A stretch of DNA of 64,000 bases from Callaeas wilsoni. Taxonomy: Eukaryota; Chordata; Aves; Passeriformes; Callaeidae. Each line of letters opens with the position of its first letter. The first letter of the stretch is position 1. This document shows, piece after piece, positions 39,901 to 48,998 of this stretch. The translations under genes and the position numbers were made by a program. The notes under the pieces were generated by a model, which saw nothing but the letters and a program-made list of their open reading frames with translations, did not search any database and was not told the DNA's origin. The stretch is from positions 37,232 through 101,231 of the forward strand of contig VWPU01000913.1 in NCBI GenBank assembly GCA_013398955.1. The letters run 5' to 3'.

Positions 39901-42900
39901 TCTCCTGTTGTATTACATAAAACAGGCAAACAAATGTGCTGTGTACACCAATTGCTTCCTGTAAAAGCCAGAAAAAAATTATCTTTCTGCTTTGTGGAGG
40001 GTGGATATAACCTCTTTTTTTTTCTGTGCAAGATCTTGCTTTATCCTGCAGTTCAGAAAAATAATAGGAAGGGGAAGAAGCCCTTCATGACTCTGAAATA
40101 AAATTTCCAAATATGTGGGTGTTGAGGACCCACCCTTAAGGGGAAGGAAGCACCCTTACGGGTGGGTCATCCCAGTAAGCCTCCTTATGACATGAATGAA
40201 ACAAAAGTCTTTTCAGTGTTGGGGTGAATCCTAAATGAAAAACTGCATTTCATTCCAAGGGCTCTTCAAATTATAAACACCTTTTTAATTCCATCATCTT
40301 TTAAAAAGTCAAGCATAGCTACACAATGAGAAATGAAATATTCATTTGAGGGGCAAAACCAGGGTAACATTTAAGGGTTTTTTTTTATCTAAACTGCGCA
40401 TCGAATGTGACTCAAATTGGCAAATGGTTGAAGATCTCCCTTGAAAAATGCGTAATTTGGCAAAAACGCCTTTGGCCAAAACAAGCACACAGAGACTCTA
40501 ATTTTCACTACCCAGGGAGAGGTTTCTCCCTGCTGGCTGTGTCCCCGGGGTCCCCTGACCCACCTCTGGCCACCTCCAGCCGTATGTTCCGCTTGATGTC
40601 GTTGAACCAGCCGGGGATCTCCACACGGCAGCAGTATATTCCCGCGTCCTCCGCCTTCGCCGTCCCAATGGTGAGGGACACGTCTCCAAAGGACACGTAG
40701 CCATGGAGGTTGTACCTCTGGGATATTTTGAATGTCACCTTACTGCTAGTGGTGTGCAAAATTTCGTTACTGCACTTTGAATTTGGGCAGGGGCCTCTGC
40801 CCCAGCACACGTCGGAGATGTCCTTCCGCCGCGTCACCCGGTAGGAGCAAGGCAGTGTCACAGGTCGTCCTACTGTTCCTCTGACGACGGCTTCAGACAC
40901 CGTGGGTGCTGTCAGGGGAGAACGAGGAGAGGTGAGCGCTGTCAGTCTCTGATGGTGACCCTACCAGCCCAACACAGTGAATGAACAACGTGGAAAGAAA
41001 CGCTCCGGCCTGCAGGCAGGCCACAGCTGCTGATCCCCAAGACTTCTCCTGGAGCCGGTGGCAGCTCATGCCTCGAGGCTCTGCAGACAACAGCCAGGAG
41101 CTCTCAGGCTTTGCTTGCTGCTGGAGGGCTCCTTGCTCTGGTCCTGGCCAGCTGCTGGAGGAAGGCTCATAAAATACATCAGACATGTGGTAGGCAAAGC
41201 TGGGGTCTGTCGCTGGCAGCCTGAGCACAGACTGGACCTCTGCAAATGGAATCTGAGAACTCTGATCCCATCCCATCTCCCCTCCTAGGAAGCTCTTTGA
41301 AAGGTGTTCAGAAACATGTTGTGAAAGACATCTGGTTTTCTCAGTCCACCATCACCTCCTTTGAAAAGGAAATGCTGTCACAGTTGCCTTTCACTGACAG
41401 TCTCTAAAGCAGGGTCCAAAACACCTATTCATGTGTGAAATTAGGGCCTAATTAAGCTGGCAGAGCAGTGGGATCTGTCTATGGGAACCTGTTCTCAGAA
41501 AATGCACTGAGCAAGCCCTGCCAACTAATCCCAGTTACCTTGTGGAACTCTGTCTACACAGAAGCTTTAGTTGTTAGTGTTATACAGATTTTAAAAAGAG
41601 CACATACGCACTTTCCTTGTCCTCTTACTCTGTGTCACCACCTTTAGTTGGTGTTTACAGCCAATACCCACCCTGGCACCTGCTCTGAATCTTTGCTATA
41701 TATTATTCCCTCTTAACTGTCTATGAAGTTCCCAGATTGCCTTAAAAGAGATTTCTTCTTCACCAAAGGCACTATACGAAAAAGGTTCCCAGACAGGAAC
41801 AAATCTTTCCTGGTTTACACTCATCTGGTCTGTGTCAGTCCTCCTACCTTTCTTTTGTCCCCATGTTATCATTTACATACTGTGGAGCAGGAACTGAGGC
41901 ACCTGGAGAGCAACCAGTCCTGTCCTCCAGCCCTGCAGATCTGATGTCTCATGGCCAGCCTGCTCACCCCAAAGAGGACTTGCTGCTGCTGCTATTATCA
42001 CCAGCTTTGGCCCTGGTTTGCCAAGCGTTTCTATTTTGCCAGCTGTTTGAATGCCTTTCCTTTTTGGCACGACTCCCAGATAGCAAACAGATGCTTCCAA
42101 CTGTGTCCAGGTCTCTTTTGTTTTCTCTTTAATGGACTATTCCCTAGGTGAGGCTTTAGTCTGTGGCAGGCTGCCTCATGACTTGTTATTGGGATGACAT
42201 TTCAGATTCGTTATTGCTTATCCCACCGGCAAGAGAAGCCAACCCATTCAGGTTTCCACAGCTCCAAATGCTGAAAGAATAGAGGCAGACAAAACAACGG
42301 GCAATATGGCCTGAAGGGCAGGAGCTTCTGCAGTGAAATGAAGGCAAGATATGCCAGAAACTGAATTCCTGAATACAGGATAAGGCTTTGTGAGATGGTG
42401 GCTTTGGCCCTTGGAAAGGGAAGGGTCGTTTGCCCTGAAACGGCAAAACCAACGGAGAAAACAGCCTCTCTCTATGAAGACAGAACAAGATATGCAGTTG
42501 ACCTTGAAAGTATTTCTGTGGGAGCAAGAGGTTAGTCATGAGCAGGTTAACACATATTTTCAAGTCACCCCAACAAAGTTGTGTGCAAAACCAGCCAAAA
42601 CTGTTGCTAGAATTCAGGTCGCTGCTTCTTGAGGAGAAATGGGCTCATCTTCTGCTCTTACTTCAGCCCGGTTCTGCACAGCACAAAAGCAGCTTCTTTA
42701 AGCAACTCTTTAACAAATGAAACTTTTCTTGCTCTTCTCTTTGAAAGAAGCAGAGCCCTGAACTTAGTAAATAAATAACTAATTAAATAATTTAAAAGAA
42801 GAAGAGGAAAGACACCAGGCATCCAAGTGTCTTCAATGCAGTCTCCCTCTAGTATTCCTGCCAGAAACTTACAGGTTTTGCAGTTTCAAATCCTCTTTTA

Positions 42901-44486
42901 ATTTCTGTGAAGCTAATGTTGCCAACATCTGCCTGCACTGCAGGCTGGTGAGGAGAGCTTCAATACTGCAGCAGCCTGGATTCAACAGCATGAACCTCTG
43001 CAAGGATTACATAACTTACTTCTCAGTTGCAGCCTCTTCTACAGACTCATTTTCCAAAGGAAATAGTCGATAGGAGGGAATGAACATGTCTTTGAAATGA
43101 AGAGCTTCATGAGACTGTTAAATTGTGATACCCTGCTCTTACTGTGAGGGGAATCCTGCCCTTCTCCATGGCACTGACCTTCCAGGCATCCAGACTTGAC
43201 CCAAGGCCCTGCCTGGGTGGTCCCACTGAAGTCTGTGAGGTTTGCCACTCTACTTCCTTCATCCGTGAGAGAGAAATGGACTCCAGATGTTTAATATACC
43301 ATGTGAAATAGAAAGGGGTGATGCCTTAGGGTTTCAGCTTTATATTTTCATGTATTTGTAATCTTGCAATTCTTTAGTGTGTGACTCTGAATTCCATACA
43401 GAGTGTTGGCTACTGCTTTTCCCATTTTGGTCAAACACAACAATTCCTCTCCAGGCCTGAGAATCAAGGACACCTCACTGTCTCAGGCCTCGAGAAATGG
43501 AAACAAAGGTGAGTTGTGGGGGAGCAAACTGGGAGAATGGGATTCCACTGCCTGAAGCTGTAATTGGACAATTAACCTCTGATATGCAACTGGACAAAAC
43601 TTATATCTGTCCGAAAAAATTGTGATTGTGGTCCATCCTGGGTGCAGTCTCTGTGAGACTCCTGTACTGCCCAAGGTGCACCCTGTGAAGGCCTTTCCAT
43701 AAATCCCTGCCCTTTATCCTTTCACTCTGTCTGGCCTCTGTTCCAGGTCAGCCTCTCTGAGGCATCAGGGATATTCAGAATTGGCCAGATCATACAGGTA
43801 CAGTCATATTTGTGTACAGCCTCTCTCAGACCCACCCTCAGGGGCAGCTGGCACTAAGCAGTAACTCCAGTAGTTGCTGTTGTAGTTGTCTTCTCTCCCA
43901 CAAACTGGTCATTGGATGGACAAAATCATTCATCCTTCAGCCAAGACAGATGTTTGAAAAGTTTTTTTTTTTTCCCTTAATAATTTTCCTACTTTCCAGA
44001 AGATATTTGGAATCTTTGCCCTATCAATTTTACTTTTTTTTCCTTACTGAAGCTCCTTTACTCATGAGATTGCAGAGGATACGACTGATAAACAGAAAAG
44101 AAGCATTTAACTGGCTACTGAACTTCAAGACAACACATTCCCAGCACTGAGCTGAGTTAAAGAGCAGGTAACAAAAAGCCATTCTCATTCTTCAGGAGCT
44201 CTTCAAGGGAAGAGAACAAGGGAACTAACACAGAGGAAACTGCACACATTTTTAAAAGTGAAAACAACCACAAACCTCAAGCACTATTAACTTAGTAAAT
44301 TAAGAAAAATTTTGAAGTTCTATATATAATTATGATCTTTTTCACTGCTTTGTTTTCACAAAACAAGTGTTGCTGGTTTTCATTTTAAAAAATGTTAGTT
44401 TTCTGAGCAAACACACAAAAAGCAGGTGAAGACTCACCTATGAAGATCTGTATCATAATCCAGTGAAACAGCACAAAGTGGGACAT
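33889..44486 (-). CDS. TIMD4: TIM-4, phosphatidylserine receptor (TIMD4), complete 8-exon model, 354 aa
   Basis: Coding exons, in gene order: 44486-44438, 40908-40564, 39443-39096, 38447-38367, 35955-35900, 35286-35205, 34748-34718, 33961-33889. All have GT-AG ends and compatible phases and total 1065 nt. Residues 1-16 are the signal peptide and 18-131 an IgV domain with six cysteines and the WFND loop that binds phosphatidylserine with a metal ion. Residues 132-293 form a Thr/Ser/Pro-rich mucin stalk, about 300-317 a single membrane helix, and 321-354 a short tail. The family engulfs apoptotic cells at the surface of macrophages and other phagocytes. The TIMD4 call rests on the long stalk, the tail without tyrosine ending GENNIFSL (the mammalian protein ends similarly), and position as the TIM gene farthest from MED7. 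Unlike mammalian TIM-4, the IgV has FGD where RGD is expected. The 31-nt exon 7 is the least certain. Confidence 0.9.
34718..34748 (-). CDS. TIMD4: TIMD4 exon 7, short cytoplasmic exon (31 nt)
   Basis: The strong acceptor tract TTATTTTGCTTCCAG and donor AAAAAG|GTAATCC bound 31 nt. These join in frame from phase 1 to phase 2 and encode a basic stretch RKHAKQFITK. It was chosen because it is the only candidate found between exons 6 and 8 with good splice sites, right phase and no stop. Confidence 0.65.
35205..35286 (-). CDS. TIMD4: TIMD4 exon 6, transmembrane segment
   Basis: The acceptor follows CTCTCCCTTCCAG in phase 0. The exon encodes FPSSAILIACVIVGSILFIL followed by IISLVWK, a hydrophobic helix with a basic stop-transfer end. 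The donor is C|GTAAGTATC. A second consensus donor, G|GTAAGTTATT, ends an alternative exon at 35190. It is 15 nt further, in the same phase, and adds five codons rich in aromatic residues. Confidence 0.92.
35900..35955 (-). CDS. TIMD4: TIMD4 exon 5, membrane-proximal stalk
   Basis: 56 nt from phase 1 to phase 0, acceptor TTTCATTTTCAG and donor AAG|GTAAAA. It encodes a charged stalk piece, VSAKSDGNAEKHEDRGDK. The change of phase from 1 to 0 here matches exon 4 of the neighbouring TIM gene. Confidence 0.85.
36385..36675 (-). mobile_element. CR1 LINE 3' fragment in TIMD4 intron 4
   Basis: Read on the plus strand it begins with the reversed CR1 tail AATCACAGAATCATACAATG. It continues with GGTTGGAAAGGACCTTAAAG and CATCCAGTTCCAGCCCCAGG, and ends in TTTCCCCTTCTCCTGTCATT. 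The element is sense on the minus strand, the same direction as the host gene. Frames across it are relics. Confidence 0.95.
38367..38447 (-). CDS. TIMD4: TIMD4 exon 4, mucin stalk
   Basis: 81 nt, phase 1 on both sides, acceptor TTTGTTTCAG and donor ATGG|GTGAGT. It encodes 27 residues rich in Thr, Glu and Ala, including TLATAEETTNS, and extends the O-glycosylated stalk. Confidence 0.85.
39096..39443 (-). CDS. TIMD4: TIMD4 exon 3, main mucin exon (116 codons)
   Basis: 348 nt, phase 1 on both sides, acceptor TTTTTCCATGCAG and donor GAGG|GTAACC. It opens with a six-threonine run (TTTTTT) and is Thr/Ser/Pro-rich throughout, for example LLTTSTSTPAITAIESPAVT. It lacks the regular short repeats of mammalian TIM-1 mucin domains. 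A single large mucin exon of this size favours TIMD4 over TIM-3. Confidence 0.9.
40127..40168. repeat. Inverted repeat, 16-bp arms, 10-bp loop
   Basis: GACCCACCCTTAAGGG at 40127-40142 is matched by CCCTTACGGGTGGGTC at 40153-40168, the reverse complement with a single mismatch. It lies in TIMD4 intron 2, about 400 bases past the IgV exon. It could be the terminus of a lost DNA element or simply a stable intronic hairpin; no transposon context is visible. Confidence 0.9.
40564..40908 (-). CDS. TIMD4: TIMD4 exon 2, IgV domain
   Basis: 345 nt, phase 1 on both sides. It opens with APTVSEAVV and has the TIM signature: Cys in LPCSY, CWGRGPCPNSKCS, GDVSLTIGTAKAEDAGIYCC, then the FG-loop VEIPGWFND. 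The six cysteines give the extra disulfides that fold the CC' loop against the GFC face. W, F, N and D of the phosphatidylserine and metal site are all present. The tripeptide before VSLTI is FGD, not RGD. Confidence 0.97.
43453..43490. repeat. Perfect 10-bp inverted repeat
   Basis: AGGCCTGAGA (43453-43462) and TCTCAGGCCT (43481-43490) are exact reverse complements with an 18-base loop. The right arm overlaps the presumed left end of the LTR-like element starting at 43479. Confidence 0.85.
43479..43767 (+). mobile_element. Candidate solo LTR (avian ERVL-like)
   Basis: The block begins TGTCTCAGGCCTCGAG and ends GCCTCTCTGAGGCATCA, so it has the TG..CA boundaries of an LTR. Inside are TTCCATAAATCCCTGCC and TTTATCCTTTCACTCTGTCT, which resemble the polyadenylation region of bird ERVL LTRs. 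No 5-bp target-site duplication is evident, and no internal viral genes flank it. It lies in TIMD4 intron 1, antisense to the gene. Confidence 0.5.
44438..44486 (-). CDS. TIMD4: TIMD4 exon 1, signal peptide
   Basis: The ATG at 44486 is followed by SHFVLFHWIMIQIFI and a donor ATAG|GTGAGTC. Length (49 nt) and phase (1) are identical to exon 1 of the neighbouring TIM gene. A hydrophobic leader joins in frame to APTVSE of the IgV exon. Confidence 0.9.
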
Positions 44487-44659
44487 TCTGGCTGACGGAG
44501 ACACCGGGGCAGCGAGTGGAAGAGGACAAAACCAGAGCTTATCCTTTCCAGAGGCGCTGAGTGAGTCCCACTGAAGTCTCATTTCTCCATTTCCAGATTT
44601 TACACGCTGCAAGCGTTTCTTTCCTACGCTTCCGGATAGGAACTGGCCAAAGAGGGGAT

Positions 44660-45010
44660 CTCCTGCTGTGTTCAGCAGTGGTGCAGCCCCACTGGGAGCA
44701 CTGTGTGCAGTTCTGGGCCACACAATTCAAGAAGGACATTCAGGGACTTGAATGTGCCCCAACGAGGCCAACTGAGCAGGTGGCAGGGCTGGAATGAACG
44801 TCCCGTGAGGAGCAGTGAGGAGTCCAGGACTGGAGAAAAGGAGGCTGAGGGGAGCTCACAGCTCTCTGCAGCTTCCTGAGGAGGGGACGTGGGCAGGGAA
44901 GTGCTGATCTCTCCTCCCTGCTGTCCACTAAGGGGGCACATGGGGATGATTCCAAGCTCACCAGGGGAGGTTTATGTTGGATATTGGGAAGTATTTAGCG
45001 AGAGGGCAGT
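44660..45010 (+). mobile_element. CR1 LINE fragment just upstream of TIMD4
   Basis: CR1 blocks in order: GAGCACTGTGTGCAGTTCTG, a degraded TTCAAGAAGGACATTCAGGG, GGAGAAAAGGAGGCTGAGGG, and CTCACCAGGGGAGGTTTATG followed by TTGGATATTGGGAAGTATTT. It is sense on the plus strand, opposite to TIMD4, and starts roughly 170 bases from the TIMD4 start codon, so it overlaps the likely promoter or 5' UTR. Confidence 0.85.
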
Positions 45011-48000
45011 AAACCTGCAGGCTCTCCTGTTCTCCTTTCCTCTTCCAAGGCACTCGGCGTGGCACTATCGCCAGAAATGTCAATATTCTATTTGCTTTGC
45101 CATTCCCTGGAACTCTTAAGGCCCAGTTCTGTTCCGGGCTGCTGAGGGGCAAGAACACATTCTGTGCTCTTGCACTGCTAAACATTTGGCACAGTGTCCC
45201 CTCAGACTTTGTCTTGACTTAGATTTGCTTAATCCCCCATTACCCCTGCTTCTGCCTTCTGCTCGAAGACCCCTCTCTTTCCCCAGCTTCGTATTTTCTG
45301 TTTGCAAAGACAGCCTTGGAGGAAGTCATTGCAAATGTTTTGTTGCCAAAACCACATCCTTCCCAAAAAAATGCAACATCATCTTCAAGAAATACATTTC
45401 ACTCCTTCTGACTGTTTTATTTCTTTCTGACCAATTGACAAATAAGTTCTCTGGAAGTTCTTCTCTGGAGCAGCTGAGTAATAAAGCAAAAGTAATTCAG
45501 GGCAGTAAGGTCAGGAATGAAGAATTGCAGATAGACAAAATTCTGTGCAAATAAATGTAGCACAGTGCAAACTGGAGTGCAATTCCAAGTTCAAATGATA
45601 AAATGATGGGCTTTTAACCAGGCATTACACTTTTAGTAATGAGATTTTGGGCTTATCATGACAGTCAAGCCCACAAAAATATCACCCTTCTGCTTGCTAG
45701 CATTGAAAAAAGCAAATAAAATTTTAGCAGTTCAGGCAATCAGTAAAATACCTAATTTGCTATATTCTACCAGGTACAGTTCATACAATGGCATGTACAC
45801 ACAACCCCAGCTGCTCTGTGAACAGAACTAATGAAACCTGAGGCATCCAATACCCTGGAGACTTTTTCCCCTGCAATGCTCCTGGTTTCTCCCATTACTC
45901 ACCACCCAGCAGTGGCTGTGGGCTGATGATCAGCTGATGCCAGTGCAGGGAGCAGGTGAATGTCACCTGGGGCACAAATTTGGGTCATTATTCAGCTACA
46001 AATTTCCATGAAGCTTATCCAGACAGAACTGGACAGTGTGGCACAGGCAACCAGGAAAGGCACAGGATGAACACAACATCCTATCACCTTTGTCTTTATA
46101 GCAAGGCTGGGCCAACAGCAGCAGAGTGCAGCGAAGGCCATCCAAAACCCAGGTGTGCTGGGAAGAACCACAAACAGATGGGTCACTTTCTGCTTCTGTG
46201 CTGCTATCTAGCGGCTTCTTGCAGGCAGAAAAGGCAGAGTTGTCTCAAAAAAAGAGAGTTTACAGCTCATCAGCCTCATCAGCTCAATGTGCTGCCAGAC
46301 AATCTCCTGATGGGTGAATGGGTTCCAAGTGCCACCTGCTTGTCTCTAAGGCTCATTTTGAAATGCCTGTTCCAAGATTCACTGACACAAGCGGAGGTCA
46401 TGAAAAAGCCCAGGGAGCTTCTGCCTTTGTGGATGTGTATTACACTGCATGTCCAAGGCAAAGTTCTTGCTCCAAACAGCCTTTGCAAAGTCTGTTTACC
46501 AAGTAGTTGCAGAGCAGAAAGATTTGGGTTGATTCAAGATTTTGGCTATCAGATACTCTAGAACTTGATTTTACATGAAAAACTTGCCGATGCAAGAATT
46601 AGTCTGAATTAGTCTGTAATATTAATTTAAAAAATCCTTATGGACAAGGATCTTTTATGATTAGGAGTCAGAAGAACGGCCCACAAACTCCATAAAAGCA
46701 TAAGCAGTTGAAAGCAGATGATTTTGAAGATCCCACACTTGTCTAACTCTGACCTCAGCAGAGACTGATTACGTAAAATTGCGGAAAGCAGAAATTGCTG
46801 AAGATGTTTCCTGAGACCCAGTTCAGAGACTGGTCAGATGTCCTCCAGCTCCTGTCGGGGCAGGAGCCTGCAGCAGCAACATGCTCGGCCAGGCAGAAGG
46901 AAAGAAATGTCTGCAGCAGGGGCAGAGATTTGGGGTTAGTAATTGTCATTAGTAGTCAAATGCAAAAGTACAGTCTGACACCAGCAGGTCCTTTCTGGTT
47001 TCGGTACCTTCTTACACAAAGCTACGCATGACATGAAGATAGAAAATGGCAGAGCTGCTTTTGTCCATCGCTTTTCCTGGCCCTGGGATCAGTGATCACC
47101 CAATATCTGTGCTCCCACTCTGAGGTCTTCAGTCAGCCATGAATTCACCTTCACCTTTTCAACCTTTTCAGCCTGCTACAACAGAGAGCCCCAGGAGAAC
47201 ACAGAGCACGAGTGAAAATAAAAACACCCCAGGGTCACCTGTCTGAATTTGCTTTCCATTTCTCCCTCCCTCAGCAGGATGAGCCCATTCCTCCTTTGTG
47301 AGTCTTTGCAAGAACACTCACCTGCAAGACCCCACCTGAGCCAGACCCTCTGTGGCTGCTGGGGAAACCACTGCCCTCCCCAGCCAGCCCAAGCCCTCCC
47401 ATCTCCACCAGCTGCGACAAGGAGGGGTAACTTCTCCACTGACCCCAGCTCCCCTCAAAGCACAGCCAGACCGTGGCCCCAAGAGTCTCAGCTGTTAACA
47501 TAAATACCTACTGATTTAATTATTATGCCTTTATGCCTCATTGCATTGTTGAAATCATTTTGGAGTTTAACTCACGGGTAGAAATGTTGTGGTGCATCTG
47601 TGAGTTTTCCCTGTGGCAGCAGTGTGTGTGTTGGGTAATTCCACACTGCTGCTTGGGATGAGGGCAAAATGATTTGACCAATATTTGGTAAGTGTTGGTG
47701 TCTCTTCTGCCCGTGCTGCTTTTCTGCTCTTTCAGGAAGTTCCCAACCTCTGTTTAAAATGTGGTTTAAAAAACAATCAGGGAAAATTATTATTCCACTT
47801 AAAGATGATTTGGGTGTGTTGTGTCTCTTGCTCAGCAATTCGTACTCACAGGACTGACTCCATTTATTTATTTAAAGTAAACCAAAGTTTAGTTTCACAG
47901 AGAATAAAAGCTGAGGCACATCACTAACTGAGGAGCAAAGGAGGAAAGGCATTTGGCCCCAGATATTTCCCATTTATGAGGTAAAATCCATCAAACACAT

Positions 48001-48775
48001 TCAGCATTCTTAGGAATTAAGAGCTGTTTGATATCTAGAGACGTGTGAAGGCATGGCCAACTTCCAGCCAATATTTTGTGCAATGTCCATGATTTCTCGC
48101 AAGAAAAGAATTTCATTAACTTTACAAACTGGGGGGGGGGGGGGGAAGGAAGTTGTTCAGCTTTTTTCGAGACCTGGAAGTGAGACTTTCCACCCCAAGG
48201 GCTTCTCAGGGTACAGATGTGCCCGAGGAGAAAGCCACAGAAAAATAGTGATGTCATTTGCCAAAAAACCACACATTTACTCATAATTGTCTGCACACAA
48301 GCTGTGACTCTTCTGTCCATTGAAGTACTGATCCCGTAGACTTCAGGGATATCCCCTCAGGGGTGAGCATCCATAGCTGCTCCAGATCTCATTCCGGGTG
48401 GACAGGCATTAGTGTATTGCATTACTGAGCTGTTACCAGGACGGGCCATACCTGATTTCAATGAAAATACAACTGAGTGTGCATTAAATTACTAATACTA
48501 CCAAGATTGGCCATGTGACATCTTTGTCACACAGCTCTGAGATTGCTTCTGCCGTCTGATGGCACAGACTCCGTGGAAGGTGGCAGATAGAATCCACAGT
48601 GAACACAATTGTGCCCTTCTGGCACTTCCTCTTTTTTTGTTTTCCAGAAAGGAAGCGAGAATTTGAAGCAGTTAATAAACATAATGATAACTTTCTTTAG
48701 GAAATGGAAAGTTTTGGTTTCTGTCTCTGGAACAGGCTGATAAAGATTTTAATTAGAAGTGTAGCTTTAATTTGT
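45011..48775. other. Spacer between the two TIM genes
   Basis: No coding exon supported. A 201-codon plus-strand frame at 45956-46561 is the longest here. It has no recognisable domain, runs opposite to both TIM genes and is probably chance. A 15-base G run lies at 48131-48145. I looked for a third TIM gene (IgV signature CW..C..SKC and YCC) and found none. Confidence 0.5.
48131..48145 (+). repeat. Homopolymer (G)15
   Basis: Fifteen consecutive G followed by AAGGAAG. Such a run is prone to length error in sequencing and could form a quadruplex. It sits about 760 bases beyond the HAVCR1-like stop codon. Confidence 0.9.
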
Positions 48776-48781
48776 TTTATT
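48776..48781 (-). terminator. Candidate polyadenylation signal of the HAVCR1-like gene (AATAAA)
   Basis: TTTATT on the plus strand is AATAAA on the gene strand, about 124 bases downstream of the stop codon. That is a reasonable distance for a short 3' UTR. Confidence 0.5.
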
Positions 48782-48904
48782 ATTAGGATGTGAATAATGC
48801 TTCAGTAGTGCAGTCACGTTCAGCTGCTGAGCAGAGGGAGCAGCCAGCATTTTGCAAACTATTTAATGTCCCAGCAGTGACAAAGGCAGCCATGCAGCCA
48901 ATCC

Positions 48905-48998
48905 TTAGTGCATGATATAAACATTCTCCTCTGCAGGATTCTCATCTTCCAGGGCACTGTGGCTCCCCACACCTTGTGGCCTCCAAAATGCAACAAAG
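48905..48998 (-). CDS. HAVCR1: HAVCR1-like exon 8, cytoplasmic tail with tyrosine motif
   Basis: 94 nt, phase 2, acceptor CTCTTTTGTGCAG. It ends LEDENPAEENVYIMH and TAA at 48905-48907. The ENVYI motif matches the position of the tail tyrosine in TIM-1 and TIM-3. Confidence 0.88.

Noticed and set aside
45956..46561. 201-codon plus-strand open frame between the TIM genes
   Set aside because: Longest intergenic frame, but it shows no domain, no signal peptide and no splice context, runs opposite to both neighbours, and its composition is not protein-like. Most likely chance.
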